NCBI GenBank assembly: GCA_016206285.1
Contig: JACQRW010000013.1
Coordinates: 1 to 37,052 of the forward strand
Direction: 5' to 3'
DNA: 37,052 nt
Source: Candidatus Sungiibacteriota bacterium
GTDB taxonomy: Bacteria > Patescibacteriota > Minisyncoccia > Sungbacterales > HO2-52-23
Translations under genes and position numbers: made by a program
Notes under the pieces: generated by a model
The model's database searches: none
Told to the model about the DNA's origin: nothing
What the model saw: the letters and a program-made list of their open reading frames with translations, nothing else
Shown here: piece by piece, positions 8,582 through 16,585 of the stretch
Numbering within the stretch: the first letter of the stretch is position 1
Layout of the letters: the number at the start of each line of letters is the position of its first letter

Positions 8582-10156
8582 TTATTTTTTCCTCAACACC
8601 TGCCCGGCTCGTTCGCCGGTCAGCGCGCCTTCGCGGAGAGCGAGTTTGCCGTTGACGATAACGGTGCTGAGGCCGACGGGGTAAGCGAAAGGATCGCGGT
8701 AGGTTGCCTGGTCTTTGAAAGTTTTAGGGTCAAAGATGACGATATCGGCATAGTTTCCGACTTTGAGCATGCCGCGTTTTTCAATGCCAAACTTCATGGC
8801 CGGACCCGAAGTGATCTTTTGGATCGCGATTTCTGGCTTGAGTTTTTGTGAATCAGTAACAAAACGGTGCCAGAAATGCGGAAATGCGCCGAACGAACGG
8901 GGGTGTTCCAGATCTCCGCTTGTACGCGCATCCAGGGAAGAAGTCTGTCCGTCCGAGGCAACCAGAGCGTGAGAATCCATTATGGCGGCAGTGACATTTT
9001 TTCCGGAAATCGTGCGTCCGATGATGGATGCCCGGCCTTCAGTGGCGCGTACGGTATTAATAAGCGTCTCTTCCGGAGAAACTCCGGCCTCTGCGGCAAG
9101 CTCGGCAATAGTCCGGCCCACGATCCCCTTTATTTTTGAAGACCGAATGGCTATGCGGTCATAATGAAGCGTATAGCTTTTCAGCTCCTCCACGATTTTG
9201 TTGCGCATAACCGGGTCATCAATATTTTTAAACAATGCTGCAAGTCCGCCTGCGCGCGACCATGACGGCAGGAGCATGTACAGAAGTGATCCGGTGGTCG
9301 CATAGGGCGAAACATCGAAATTAATATCCGCGCCTGATTCGTTTGCATGAGTAATCAGATCCAGTGCGGTTTTAAAAGAATGCCAAGACTTTCTCCCCAC
9401 CGCCTTCATGTGGCTGATCTGCACTGAAACTCCGGTTTCCCGGGCAATACGCACAACCTCGTTTACGCTTCCCAAAAGCCCCACGCCTTCGGAGCGCATA
9501 TGTATTTTTAATGTTGCTTTTGTCCCGGCCAAAATTTTTGCGATGTCTATGATTTCTTCCGTGGTGGAGATACGCTCATGGCCGTAGGAAAGGCCGAACG
9601 ACAATCCGAAACTCCCCTGCTCCATGCTCTCAGTGATCAAGTAGCGCATTGTTTCCCGCTCATCATAGGTAAGCTGCCTGATCTCATCGTCAATCAGGCC
9701 CCGGCGCAAAGTGCCGTAGCCAACCGAGCTTCCAAAATTCACCGCCAAGCGGAGCTTTGCGATTTGCTGCAAAAATTCCTCAAATGTTGTCCAGTTTACG
9801 TTGATCTCCGATGGATCAGCCCATTTGCGGATTGCCTGCAGCGCTTCATGCGATGCCAGAGGCGCCAACGAAGCTCCGCAGTTCCCTCCAAGTACGGTGG
9901 TAACGCCCTGTGAGACAAACGAATCAAATCCCGGATTTTTAAAAAGAGTCAGGTGGGTATCCGAATGATTGGTTACGTCAATAAACCCCGGGGTTACCAA
10001 TGCGTCAAGCGCATTGATCTTGAGCGCCGCATCCGGTGCTCCGAGTTTTCCGATTGCGGCAATCTTGCCGTCTTTCACGCCAATATCTCCTACCTCGGGC
10101 TCGCGTCCGGTTCCGTCAAGAATGGTGCCTGATGTGATTAAAATGTCGTAGGTCAT
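8582..10156 (-). CDS. N-acyl-D-amino-acid deacylase / D-aminoacylase-like amidohydrolase
   Basis: MTYDILITSGTILDGTGREPEVGDIGVKDGKIAAIG...TPGFIDVTNHSDTHL, QISHMKAVGRKSWH, C-terminal G.YADIVIFDP. Confidence 0.88.
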   Translation of the reverse strand: MTYDILITSGTILDGTGREPEVGDIGVKDGKIAAIGKLGAPDAALKINALDALVTPGFIDVTNHSDTHLTLFKNPGFDSFVSQGVTTVLGGNCGASLAPLASHEALQAIRKWADPSEINVNWTTFEEFLQQIAKLRLAVNFGSSVGYGTLRRGLIDDEIRQLTYDERETMRYLITESMEQGSFGLSFGLSYGHERISTTEEIIDIAKILAGTKATLKIHMRSEGVGLLGSVNEVVRIARETGVSVQISHMKAVGRKSWHSFKTALDLITHANESGADINFDVSPYATTGSLLYMLLPSWSRAGGLAALFKNIDDPVMRNKIVEELKSYTLHYDRIAIRSSKIKGIVGRTIAELAAEAGVSPEETLINTVRATEGRASIIGRTISGKNVTAAIMDSHALVASDGQTSSLDARTSGDLEHPRSFGAFPHFWHRFVTDSQKLKPEIAIQKITSGPAMKFGIEKRGMLKVGNYADIVIFDPKTFKDQATYRDPFAYPVGLSTVIVNGKLALREGALTGERAGQVLRKK

Positions 10157-10181
10157 GGTTACTATGTTGTCTAACTTTACG

Positions 10182-10748
10182 TTAGAAAGCAACCTTCACT
10201 GGCTGTTGTGCGATATCATTATCAGCAAGGTCAAACAGATCCTTTTTTGCAAAGCCAAACATGTTTGCAATTATGTTTGAAGGAAAGGACTCAGTCGCGA
10301 TATTGTAGTCGCGGACATTGCCGTTGTAAAATCTGCGGGCAGCCTGGATTTTGTTTTCCGTATCGGCAAGCTCGCGTTGCAAGTCAAGAAAATTCACGTT
10401 CGCTTTCAAATCCGGGTAATTTTCCGAAACGGCAAAAAGAGTTTTGAGGGTACTAGTCAGGGCGTTTTCCGCCTGTGCGTGCTGTTCCGGTGTTTGGGCA
10501 CCCATGGCCTGGGTACGCGCCTGCGTCACGCTGTCCAGTGTTTCGCGCTCATGCGTAGCATACCCCTTGACGGTCTCGATAATATTAGGAATGAGATCAT
10601 ACCTCCGCTTCAATTGCACCTCAATGTCCGACCATGCTTCTGCGATCCTATTTTTGCCGCTTACAAAGCGGTTGTACGCGAATATAAACCAGATTACCAA
10701 AAGTCCGATTATCACAAGAAATATATAAAGTAGTGGAAAAGTATTCAT
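10182..10748 (-). CDS. lemA: LemA family protein
   Basis: N-terminal TM; YNRFVSGKNRIAEAWSDIEVQLKRRYDLIPNIIETVKGYATHE. Confidence 0.95.
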   Translation of the reverse strand: MNTFPLLYIFLVIIGLLVIWFIFAYNRFVSGKNRIAEAWSDIEVQLKRRYDLIPNIIETVKGYATHERETLDSVTQARTQAMGAQTPEQHAQAENALTSTLKTLFAVSENYPDLKANVNFLDLQRELADTENKIQAARRFYNGNVRDYNIATESFPSNIIANMFGFAKKDLFDLADNDIAQQPVKVAF

Positions 10749-10782
10749 AAGTCCATGATACAACAAAAGACTACTATTGCAA

Positions 10783-10810
10783 CCCCGTTAGGGGTTTACC
10801 TCTAACTGGG
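10783..10810. repeat. Small hairpin related to the TIR of the 14031-14110 element
   Basis: CCCCGTTAGGGGTTTACCTCTAACTGGG, imperfect stem. Confidence 0.55.
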
Positions 10811-10914
10811 CAGTCCATATTTTATCTTGATAAAAATAAGAGGATCGTCAGGAAATGAGCAAGATAAAATCCCGCTTGTCTTAATGCAGGTTTTTCTGTT
10901 AGTATGGCATCATT

Positions 10915-11253
10915 ATGCGCCTGACGCCCGATAAAAAGCTGCATTCGCGCGAGCATGTGCTTGCTGAGGACCTTTCGATGGCGCTTGGCGAGCCAAAGCG
11001 TTTTGCCGCATATCTGGGGCTTGCAATGCGCTATCACGAATCCGATCTTCGCGCGCTTAGCCGTTATGTGCTTGAAAAAAAGGACCTGCCCGCGGAGGCA
11101 CGCGGCAAATATTTTTTCGGCTCGCTGAAGGGACTGATCAAAAAACCAACGACAAAGAAAACCATCGCCAAATCAGCCAAGAAAAAAAACCGTAAGATCA
11201 GCCGAACGGCAAAAATAAAAAAGAAAAAGGTAAAATATAGGGCGTACCATTAG
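10915..11253 (+). CDS. Hypothetical protein with very basic C-terminal tail
   Basis: 112 aa; ordered N-terminal ~75 aa then KKPTTKKTIAKSAKKKNRKISRTAKIKKKKVKYR. Confidence 0.7.
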   Translation: MRLTPDKKLHSREHVLAEDLSMALGEPKRFAAYLGLAMRYHESDLRALSRYVLEKKDLPAEARGKYFFGSLKGLIKKPTTKKTIAKSAKKKNRKISRTAKIKKKKVKYRAYH

Positions 11254-11254
11254 A

Positions 11255-11358
11255 ACTTACGCGATTGACTCCTTCCTGTCATTCCCGCGCAGGCGGGAAT
11301 CCAGATTCAGGGATCCTGGATCCCCGATCAAGTCGGGGATGACACCAAATGCGTAAGT
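11255..11358. repeat. MITE-like nested palindromic intergenic element
   Basis: Outer ACTTACGC/GCGTAAGT, inner TGTCAT/ATGACA, internal hairpins ATTCCCGCgcagGCGGGAAT and ATCCCCGAtcaagTCGGGGAT. Confidence 0.75.
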
Positions 11359-11369
11359 CGTAACTAACC

Positions 11370-11960
11370 ATGGCGAACAAAGTCGAACCAAAAACAATGG
11401 AGATTGTGAAAGAACCGGAAAAGGTTCTCCGTAAAAAAGCGGCTGACGTGCCGGTTGCGGATATTGTAAGTCCGCGCATCCGCGGGTTGATTGCGGCCAT
11501 GAAAGAGACATTGAGCCATACGCCGGATGGCGTGGGTTTGGCGGCTCCGCAGGTTGGCGAGTCGCTGCGGATTTTTATTGTCTCGGAAGAGGCCGAGGAA
11601 ATTGATCGTGCGGAAAAAGATGGCTGGAAGCGGCGCAAAGAGGAGAGCCCGGGGAAAAAAGAAAACGAGCCGTACGAGAAGCGCGCGTGGAAGTATTATG
11701 TCTTCATAAATCCGGTCGTGAAAAAGATTTCGCGCAAGATGCTGGAAGATGCTGAGGGCTGCCTTTCGGTGCCGAAAAAGTACGGTATAGTCATGCGCCA
11801 CGAAAAAATCACGGTTGAGGCATATGACGAACATGGAAAAAAAATCACCCGAGGCAGCTCTCGCTTTTTTGCCCGGGTGATGCAGCACGAACTCGATCAC
11901 TTGGAGGGGACATTATTTATAGATAAAATGAAGTCGGAGATCAAGTCCGGTGATCATTAG
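11370..11960 (+). CDS. def: Peptide deformylase
   Basis: GVGLAAPQVGESLRIFIV, EGCLSVP, MQHELDHLEGTLFID. Confidence 0.95.
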   Translation: MANKVEPKTMEIVKEPEKVLRKKAADVPVADIVSPRIRGLIAAMKETLSHTPDGVGLAAPQVGESLRIFIVSEEAEEIDRAEKDGWKRRKEESPGKKENEPYEKRAWKYYVFINPVVKKISRKMLEDAEGCLSVPKKYGIVMRHEKITVEAYDEHGKKITRGSSRFFARVMQHELDHLEGTLFIDKMKSEIKSGDH

Positions 11961-12178
11961 TCATCAAAATCCCGGCATGGATATGCTCGAGTATTGGTGT
12001 GTTCACGAGGCGAAGTATTCCCATCGCGAAAGATTTCTTTCACCTCCGGATGTTCTCTCGTTATCCGATCTATCTCTTCTATACATTTTTCAATCTCTTG
12101 GCGGTTTCCGTGCATCTTTCCCTGCTCGAATGCTTCCTTTATCTCTCGTGCGCGCACTTGGGCTTCTTCCAAAGTCAT
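11957..12178 (-). CDS. Small hypothetical charged protein
   Basis: 73 aa, helical-looking; GGGGAG upstream of ATG; overlaps def end by 4 nt convergently. Confidence 0.55.
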   Translation of the reverse strand: MTLEEAQVRAREIKEAFEQGKMHGNRQEIEKCIEEIDRITREHPEVKEIFRDGNTSPREHTNTRAYPCRDFDD

Positions 12179-12270
12179 GATCGTCTCCCCTTTCTTCCGA
12201 TGTATTCAAAACAAAGAGCTGCCTTTTCTTCAGTCTTGCATCTTGAGAGTTTTTGTCAACACGCAACATC

Positions 12271-13221
12271 ATGAATCACAAGATTTCAATCCTTTTCTTC
12301 GGCACTCCCGGATTCGCGCTTCCGGCGCTTGAGGCGTTGATCGCAGAAAAGTACAACCTTATCGGCGTGGTCACCAACTCTGACGAGCCGGTTGGGAGAA
12401 AAAAAATACTCACTCCCCCGCCCGTAAAGGTGCTGGCTGAAAAATATAACATTCCGGTGTTCCAGCCGGAGCGTTTAGAAATTCAAAATTTTAAGTTCAA
12501 AATTTCACAGGTTGATCTTGCGGTTGTTGCTGCATATGGCAAGATCATACCTAAATCCATTCTCGAAATTCCAAAATTCGGCACGCTCAACATTCACCCC
12601 TCGCTGCTTCCGCGCTGGCGTGGCGCGTCTCCAATCCAGTCTGCAATCCTTGCCGGAGACGTTGATACCGGAGTCACTATCATGCAGCTTGACGAGAAAA
12701 TGGATCACGGCCCCGTTGTGGCGCAGCAGACCACGCCGATTGGCGATCGGAAAGCCGTCTATCCGCAACTCCACGACGAACTTGCCGCGATAGGCGCAAA
12801 ACTCTTGATTGAAACTATACCCGATTATCTTTCTGGCGCAATCATGCCGATTCCGCAAGATGAGAGCAAAGCGACATACTGCAATCCGCTCAAAAAAGAC
12901 GATGGCCGCATAGACTGGAAAAAGCCCGCAGAAGAAATAGAGCGCATGGTACGCGCATACAATCCGTGGCCAAGTACGTGGACTACATGGTCTGATAATG
13001 GCAGTACATTGCGGATTCGCATTGAGCAGGCAGACCTGACACTTGATGAACCGCTTGCCGGCTCTCCCGGCCTCGTATGGAAAAAAGAAGAAGCTCTGCT
13101 CGTACAAACGGGCAAGGGCAGTATTGAGATCAAACGGCTGACACTCGAAGGGAAAAAGACCATAAGCGGAGCAGAACTGCTCCACGGCTACCCGCAATTG
13201 ATCGGAGCAACACTGCTGTGA
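12271..13221 (+). CDS. fmt: Methionyl-tRNA formyltransferase
   Basis: ISILFFGTPGFALPALEAL, VVAAYGKIIPKSILEIPKFGTLNIHPSLLPRWRGASPIQSAILAGD.DTGVTIMQLDEKMDHGPV. Confidence 0.96.
   Translation: MNHKISILFFGTPGFALPALEALIAEKYNLIGVVTNSDEPVGRKKILTPPPVKVLAEKYNIPVFQPERLEIQNFKFKISQVDLAVVAAYGKIIPKSILEIPKFGTLNIHPSLLPRWRGASPIQSAILAGDVDTGVTIMQLDEKMDHGPVVAQQTTPIGDRKAVYPQLHDELAAIGAKLLIETIPDYLSGAIMPIPQDESKATYCNPLKKDDGRIDWKKPAEEIERMVRAYNPWPSTWTTWSDNGSTLRIRIEQADLTLDEPLAGSPGLVWKKEEALLVQTGKGSIEIKRLTLEGKKTISGAELLHGYPQLIGATLL
12478..12507. repeat. AT-rich repeat (TTCAAAATT twice) in the fmt coding region
   Basis: gaaaTTCAAAATTttaagTTCAAAATTtc, translated as EIQNFKFKIS. Confidence 0.55.
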
Positions 13222-13282
13222 GATTTACTAAAGTAAAAGCCGATCGGTTTATACTTAAGCAGTTGATTCCTTAAAAGTTCTT

Positions 13283-13540
13283 TTATTCGGCCTCGTCTTT
13301 TTGAAACAAGTGGTTCAGGTACATGGTGCAGGCCACGACCACGAGCGTGATCAGAATGGCATAAATGATTTTTGCGGAAATCGTATTTTCCTTGAGCGGA
13401 AACATGTATTCAATCAGCGCTTTGACGGCATCGTTCCATGCCAAACCGGCGACAAGTCCGAATGCCGCGATCACATAGCCGAGCGTGCGCTCGCGCACTT
13501 CCTGCCGCAGCTTCTCGAGTTTTGTTCCCTTGCTCTTCAT
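13283..13540 (-). CDS. DUF5654-like small membrane protein
   Basis: 85 aa; RERTLGYVIAAFGLVAGLAWNDAVKALIEYMFP followed by second TM. Confidence 0.7.
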   Translation of the reverse strand: MKSKGTKLEKLRQEVRERTLGYVIAAFGLVAGLAWNDAVKALIEYMFPLKENTISAKIIYAILITLVVVACTMYLNHLFQKDEAE

Positions 13541-13603
13541 GGCGTTATTATATCAGATACGCACATGATGTTCAAATTTTGCGCAGTGCGTTATACTGGG
13601 TAT

Positions 13604-13996
13604 ATGGATGCAACACTGCTGATCGGAGAATATGTTATCTGGCACTATGGGAAAGGCGTGCGGGATTTTTTTGCAGTTTGGGGCAATCTGCTCTGGTTTG
13701 GGTATCATTTTTTCTCCATCAGGCTGCTGGCGCGCACTCTTTTTGCGCCATACAAGCGCTTTCACCAGCAGTACGACTGGAAAAATCTCGATCTTGGCAC
13801 ACTTGGCCAGGATATGTTGCTTAACCTGTTTATGCGTTTTCTCGGCACGGTGCTGCGGCTGTGCGTTATTATCGCAGGTATCGCATATGAAGTTACGATG
13901 GCGATCGCAGGTGCATGTATATTTGTAATCTGGCTGTTGCTCCCGGTTATTATTCCTCTTCTTGGCATTTTGGGAGCAGTGTTGCTCCTGAGCTGA
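13604..13996 (+). CDS. Hypothetical membrane protein immediately upstream of the AAA+ gene
   Basis: Multi-TM; likely start MDATLLIGEYVIWHYGKGVRDFF; ORF track start at 13301 runs antisense through the DUF5654 gene and is too early. Confidence 0.75.
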   Translation: MDATLLIGEYVIWHYGKGVRDFFAVWGNLLWFGYHFFSIRLLARTLFAPYKRFHQQYDWKNLDLGTLGQDMLLNLFMRFLGTVLRLCVIIAGIAYEVTMAIAGACIFVIWLLLPVIIPLLGILGAVLLLS

Positions 13997-14002
13997 TTTT
14001 TT

Positions 14003-16585
14003 ATGGCGTATCTTTTTACATCGCAATTTACCCCGTTAGAGAATGCCCCGCGGCAAGCCGCGGAAACACCAGCACGGGGTTCAACGCCCCACGCGAGTTC
14101 TCTAACGGGGTTTACTGGCGCTTTGGCGCTTGACCGCCTGCTGCCCAAAAAAATAAGGGGCGGAGTTGCCGCAATCGTAAACCTTTTGGTCCTGCTTTTG
14201 TGCGTCGGTATGGTCTATAGTATCTTACGCGCGCAGCTTCCCTTGCCGCCGGATAATGTCCTGCCTCTATTTCCATTTTCATTTGCGCACTTGCTTGGCG
14301 TTCTCTTTCTTTTGGTCGCAGTCCGGCTTTTATTTTTTGCGCTCGAAGGTTTTTATCTTGCGCGAATTTTCGGCAATTCAAGCAAGATGTCCGGAGACAA
14401 CATATTGGATCGGCTCACCTATCCCGCAGCTCATATCTGGTACGGCACGGCAAAGTCGGTCCGAAGCATGGATCGCGTGACCGTTCGCGGCCTTGCCCAC
14501 GCATTTGCGGCAGGAGATTTCGGAAAAAATGCCTTACTCCGGCTTGGTATCAGTTCTGCGGAGTATCATGCGGCAATTTCAGTATCCGGCCAGGATGGCG
14601 CAGTACCGGGAGAACCGGCGATTGTCCGGCTTGAAGCATACATACGCGAGCAGGAAGGAGAGGTCACCATTGCGGACATTCTTGAGTTCCTTTTTGCCGA
14701 AGACAAACCATTCCAAAATTTTATATTAAGCAGGCAAGTTACCAAACAAGACCTTGCCGGAACCGGCGCATGGATCGAACGGACATTTGCTCTTAAGAAT
14801 AAAAAGATCCGTTGGTGGTCGCGGGAAAATCTTGGCCGCATCTCGGGAATCGGCAAGCAGTGGTCTTTCGGCTATACCGTTTTTCTCCGGCAATTCGCCC
14901 AGCCTATCGAATCTGCACAAACTCATGAGCTTGTGGGCAAGCAGCGCGAGATCGAATTACTGGAATCGGCATTGCTCAAAACAAGCGGCGCAAATGTCAT
15001 GATTATCGGCGAGCCCGGAATCGGCAAACATACGGTTCTGCAGGGGTTGGCTCGCATGATTGACGAAGGAAAAGTTTTCCCGGATATCGAACATAAAGAA
15101 GTGCTTGCATTATCCGTCGGGCAAGTGCTTGGTGCCGGCAAGACCAAGGGGGAGACGGAAGCTTTATTGCTTCGAATTTTGGCCGAGGCATCCGCTGCCG
15201 GAAATATTATTTTTGCCATTGATGAGTTTCCCGAATTTATCGAATCTCTTGAAAATCTCGGCATTGCTCCCGGAACGCTCCTTGGCCCGTATCTGGCGCA
15301 CCCCGCCATCCACATAGTGGGGCTTGGAACGTCAGCAAATCTTCGTCGCATCCTTGAGCGCGAAAAAGCTCTTGTGGACGAGTTTGTAACAATCGAACTG
15401 ACGGAGCCATCCCCTGCCGACCTTGTTGAGATCATCCAAGATGCGGTACCCGGTCTTGAAGAGTCTCTCAAACACCGAGTTGTGATCACCTATCCCGCAA
15501 TCGCAGCCATTGCCGAAGGCGTAGAACAATATCTCCTGTCCGGCGGCGGCGCACCGGAACGGGCTGCGAGTCTTTTGGAAGAAGTTGCCCATGAGTGTAT
15601 TGCCGGACGCATTCTGTTTTGCACGCGCGAAATCGTACTTGAGTATCTGGAGAAAAAAACCCGCATCCCGCTTGGCGCCATCACTGCCGATGAAAAAGAA
15701 AAATTACTGCATCTGGAAGATGAGATGCACAAGCGCGTGATCAACCAGAAAGACGCCATTGCAGCCATTGCAAACGCGATCCGCCGCACGCGCGCATCCA
15801 TGAGCGATAGCCGCCGTCCCATTGGCACGTTTCTCTTTCTGGGTCCCACCGGCGTAGGCAAGACCGAAACGGCAAAAGCTTTGGCGGCTGTATATTTTGG
15901 CGATGCGGATGCCATGACGCGCTTTGATATGACCGAATACCAGTCTGAAGACGGCCTCACGCGGCTCATAGGCTCCTCTGCGGCAAACCAACACGGCATG
16001 CTCGCAAGCGCCATGCGCTCGACTCCGTATGCGGTAGTGCTGCTTGATGAATTTGAAAAGTCTCATGCCAAAGTGCAGGACCTGTTTCTGCAGATACTGG
16101 ACGAGGGTTTCTTTACCGACGCATTCGGCGAACGCGTAAGCATGCGAAACTGCATTATCATCGCGACATCCAATGCGGGTTCTATTTTTATCCTCGATGC
16201 CCTGAAGAGAAAAATTCCCTTCAATGAAATGCAGGCGGGCGTAATCTCGCATATCCAGTCAAACGGCATTTTCAAGCCGGAGCTGCTCAACCGTTTTGAC
16301 TCGGTGATCGTATTCACTCCGCTCGGACCGGAAGAACTCAAGCAAGTCAGCCGCCTTATGCTTGAAACGCTGGCGCTTCGCCTCAAAAAACAAAATCTCA
16401 ATCTCGTCATCAGCGATGAACTCATTGCTGCGGTTGCTGCCGGCGGCTACAGCGCCACATTCGGCGCGCGCCCTATGCGCCGCTTCATCCAGGACCGCAT
16501 CGAAAAAATAATAGCCGACAAGATCATCGCCGGCTCGCTCAAAGACGGAGACACAATCTCCCTCACCGCTCAAGACCTTTCATAG
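14003..16585 (+). CDS. Membrane-anchored ClpC/ClpB-like double AAA+ ATPase
   Basis: Two hydrophobic N-terminal segments, Clp_N-like region, Walker A GEPGIGKHT and GPTGVGKTET, VVLLDEFEKSHAKVQDLFLQILDEG, C-terminal GARPMRRFIQDRIE. Confidence 0.92.
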   Translation: MAYLFTSQFTPLENAPRQAAETPARGSTPHASSLTGFTGALALDRLLPKKIRGGVAAIVNLLVLLLCVGMVYSILRAQLPLPPDNVLPLFPFSFAHLLGVLFLLVAVRLLFFALEGFYLARIFGNSSKMSGDNILDRLTYPAAHIWYGTAKSVRSMDRVTVRGLAHAFAAGDFGKNALLRLGISSAEYHAAISVSGQDGAVPGEPAIVRLEAYIREQEGEVTIADILEFLFAEDKPFQNFILSRQVTKQDLAGTGAWIERTFALKNKKIRWWSRENLGRISGIGKQWSFGYTVFLRQFAQPIESAQTHELVGKQREIELLESALLKTSGANVMIIGEPGIGKHTVLQGLARMIDEGKVFPDIEHKEVLALSVGQVLGAGKTKGETEALLLRILAEASAAGNIIFAIDEFPEFIESLENLGIAPGTLLGPYLAHPAIHIVGLGTSANLRRILEREKALVDEFVTIELTEPSPADLVEIIQDAVPGLEESLKHRVVITYPAIAAIAEGVEQYLLSGGGAPERAASLLEEVAHECIAGRILFCTREIVLEYLEKKTRIPLGAITADEKEKLLHLEDEMHKRVINQKDAIAAIANAIRRTRASMSDSRRPIGTFLFLGPTGVGKTETAKALAAVYFGDADAMTRFDMTEYQSEDGLTRLIGSSAANQHGMLASAMRSTPYAVVLLDEFEKSHAKVQDLFLQILDEGFFTDAFGERVSMRNCIIIATSNAGSIFILDALKRKIPFNEMQAGVISHIQSNGIFKPELLNRFDSVIVFTPLGPEELKQVSRLMLETLALRLKKQNLNLVISDELIAAVAAGGYSATFGARPMRRFIQDRIEKIIADKIIAGSLKDGDTISLTAQDLS
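14031..14110. mobile_element. 80-bp MITE-like element with perfect 13-bp TIRs, flanked by TTTA direct repeats, inserted in frame in the AAA+ gene
   Basis: CCCCGTTAGAGAA (14031-14043) / TTCTCTAACGGGG (14098-14110); TTTA at 14027-14030 and 14111-14114. Confidence 0.8.

Noticed and set aside
12505-13197. 230-aa minus-strand ORF
   Set aside because: Fully antisense to fmt, which has clear family motifs; composition (Cys/Arg rich) is typical of spurious antisense frames.
13301-13603. N-terminal extension of the plus-strand ORF 13301-13996
   Set aside because: Antisense to the DUF5654-like gene; hydrophobic protein and plausible start begin at 13604.
14072-14088. tRNA T-arm-like CGGGGTTCAACGCCCC inside the AAA+ element
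   Set aside because: Loop fits TTCRANN but no acceptor, D- or anticodon arm can be drawn; more likely an internal hairpin of the repeat.
15704-16252. 182-aa minus-strand ORF
   Set aside because: Antisense to the second AAA+ module.
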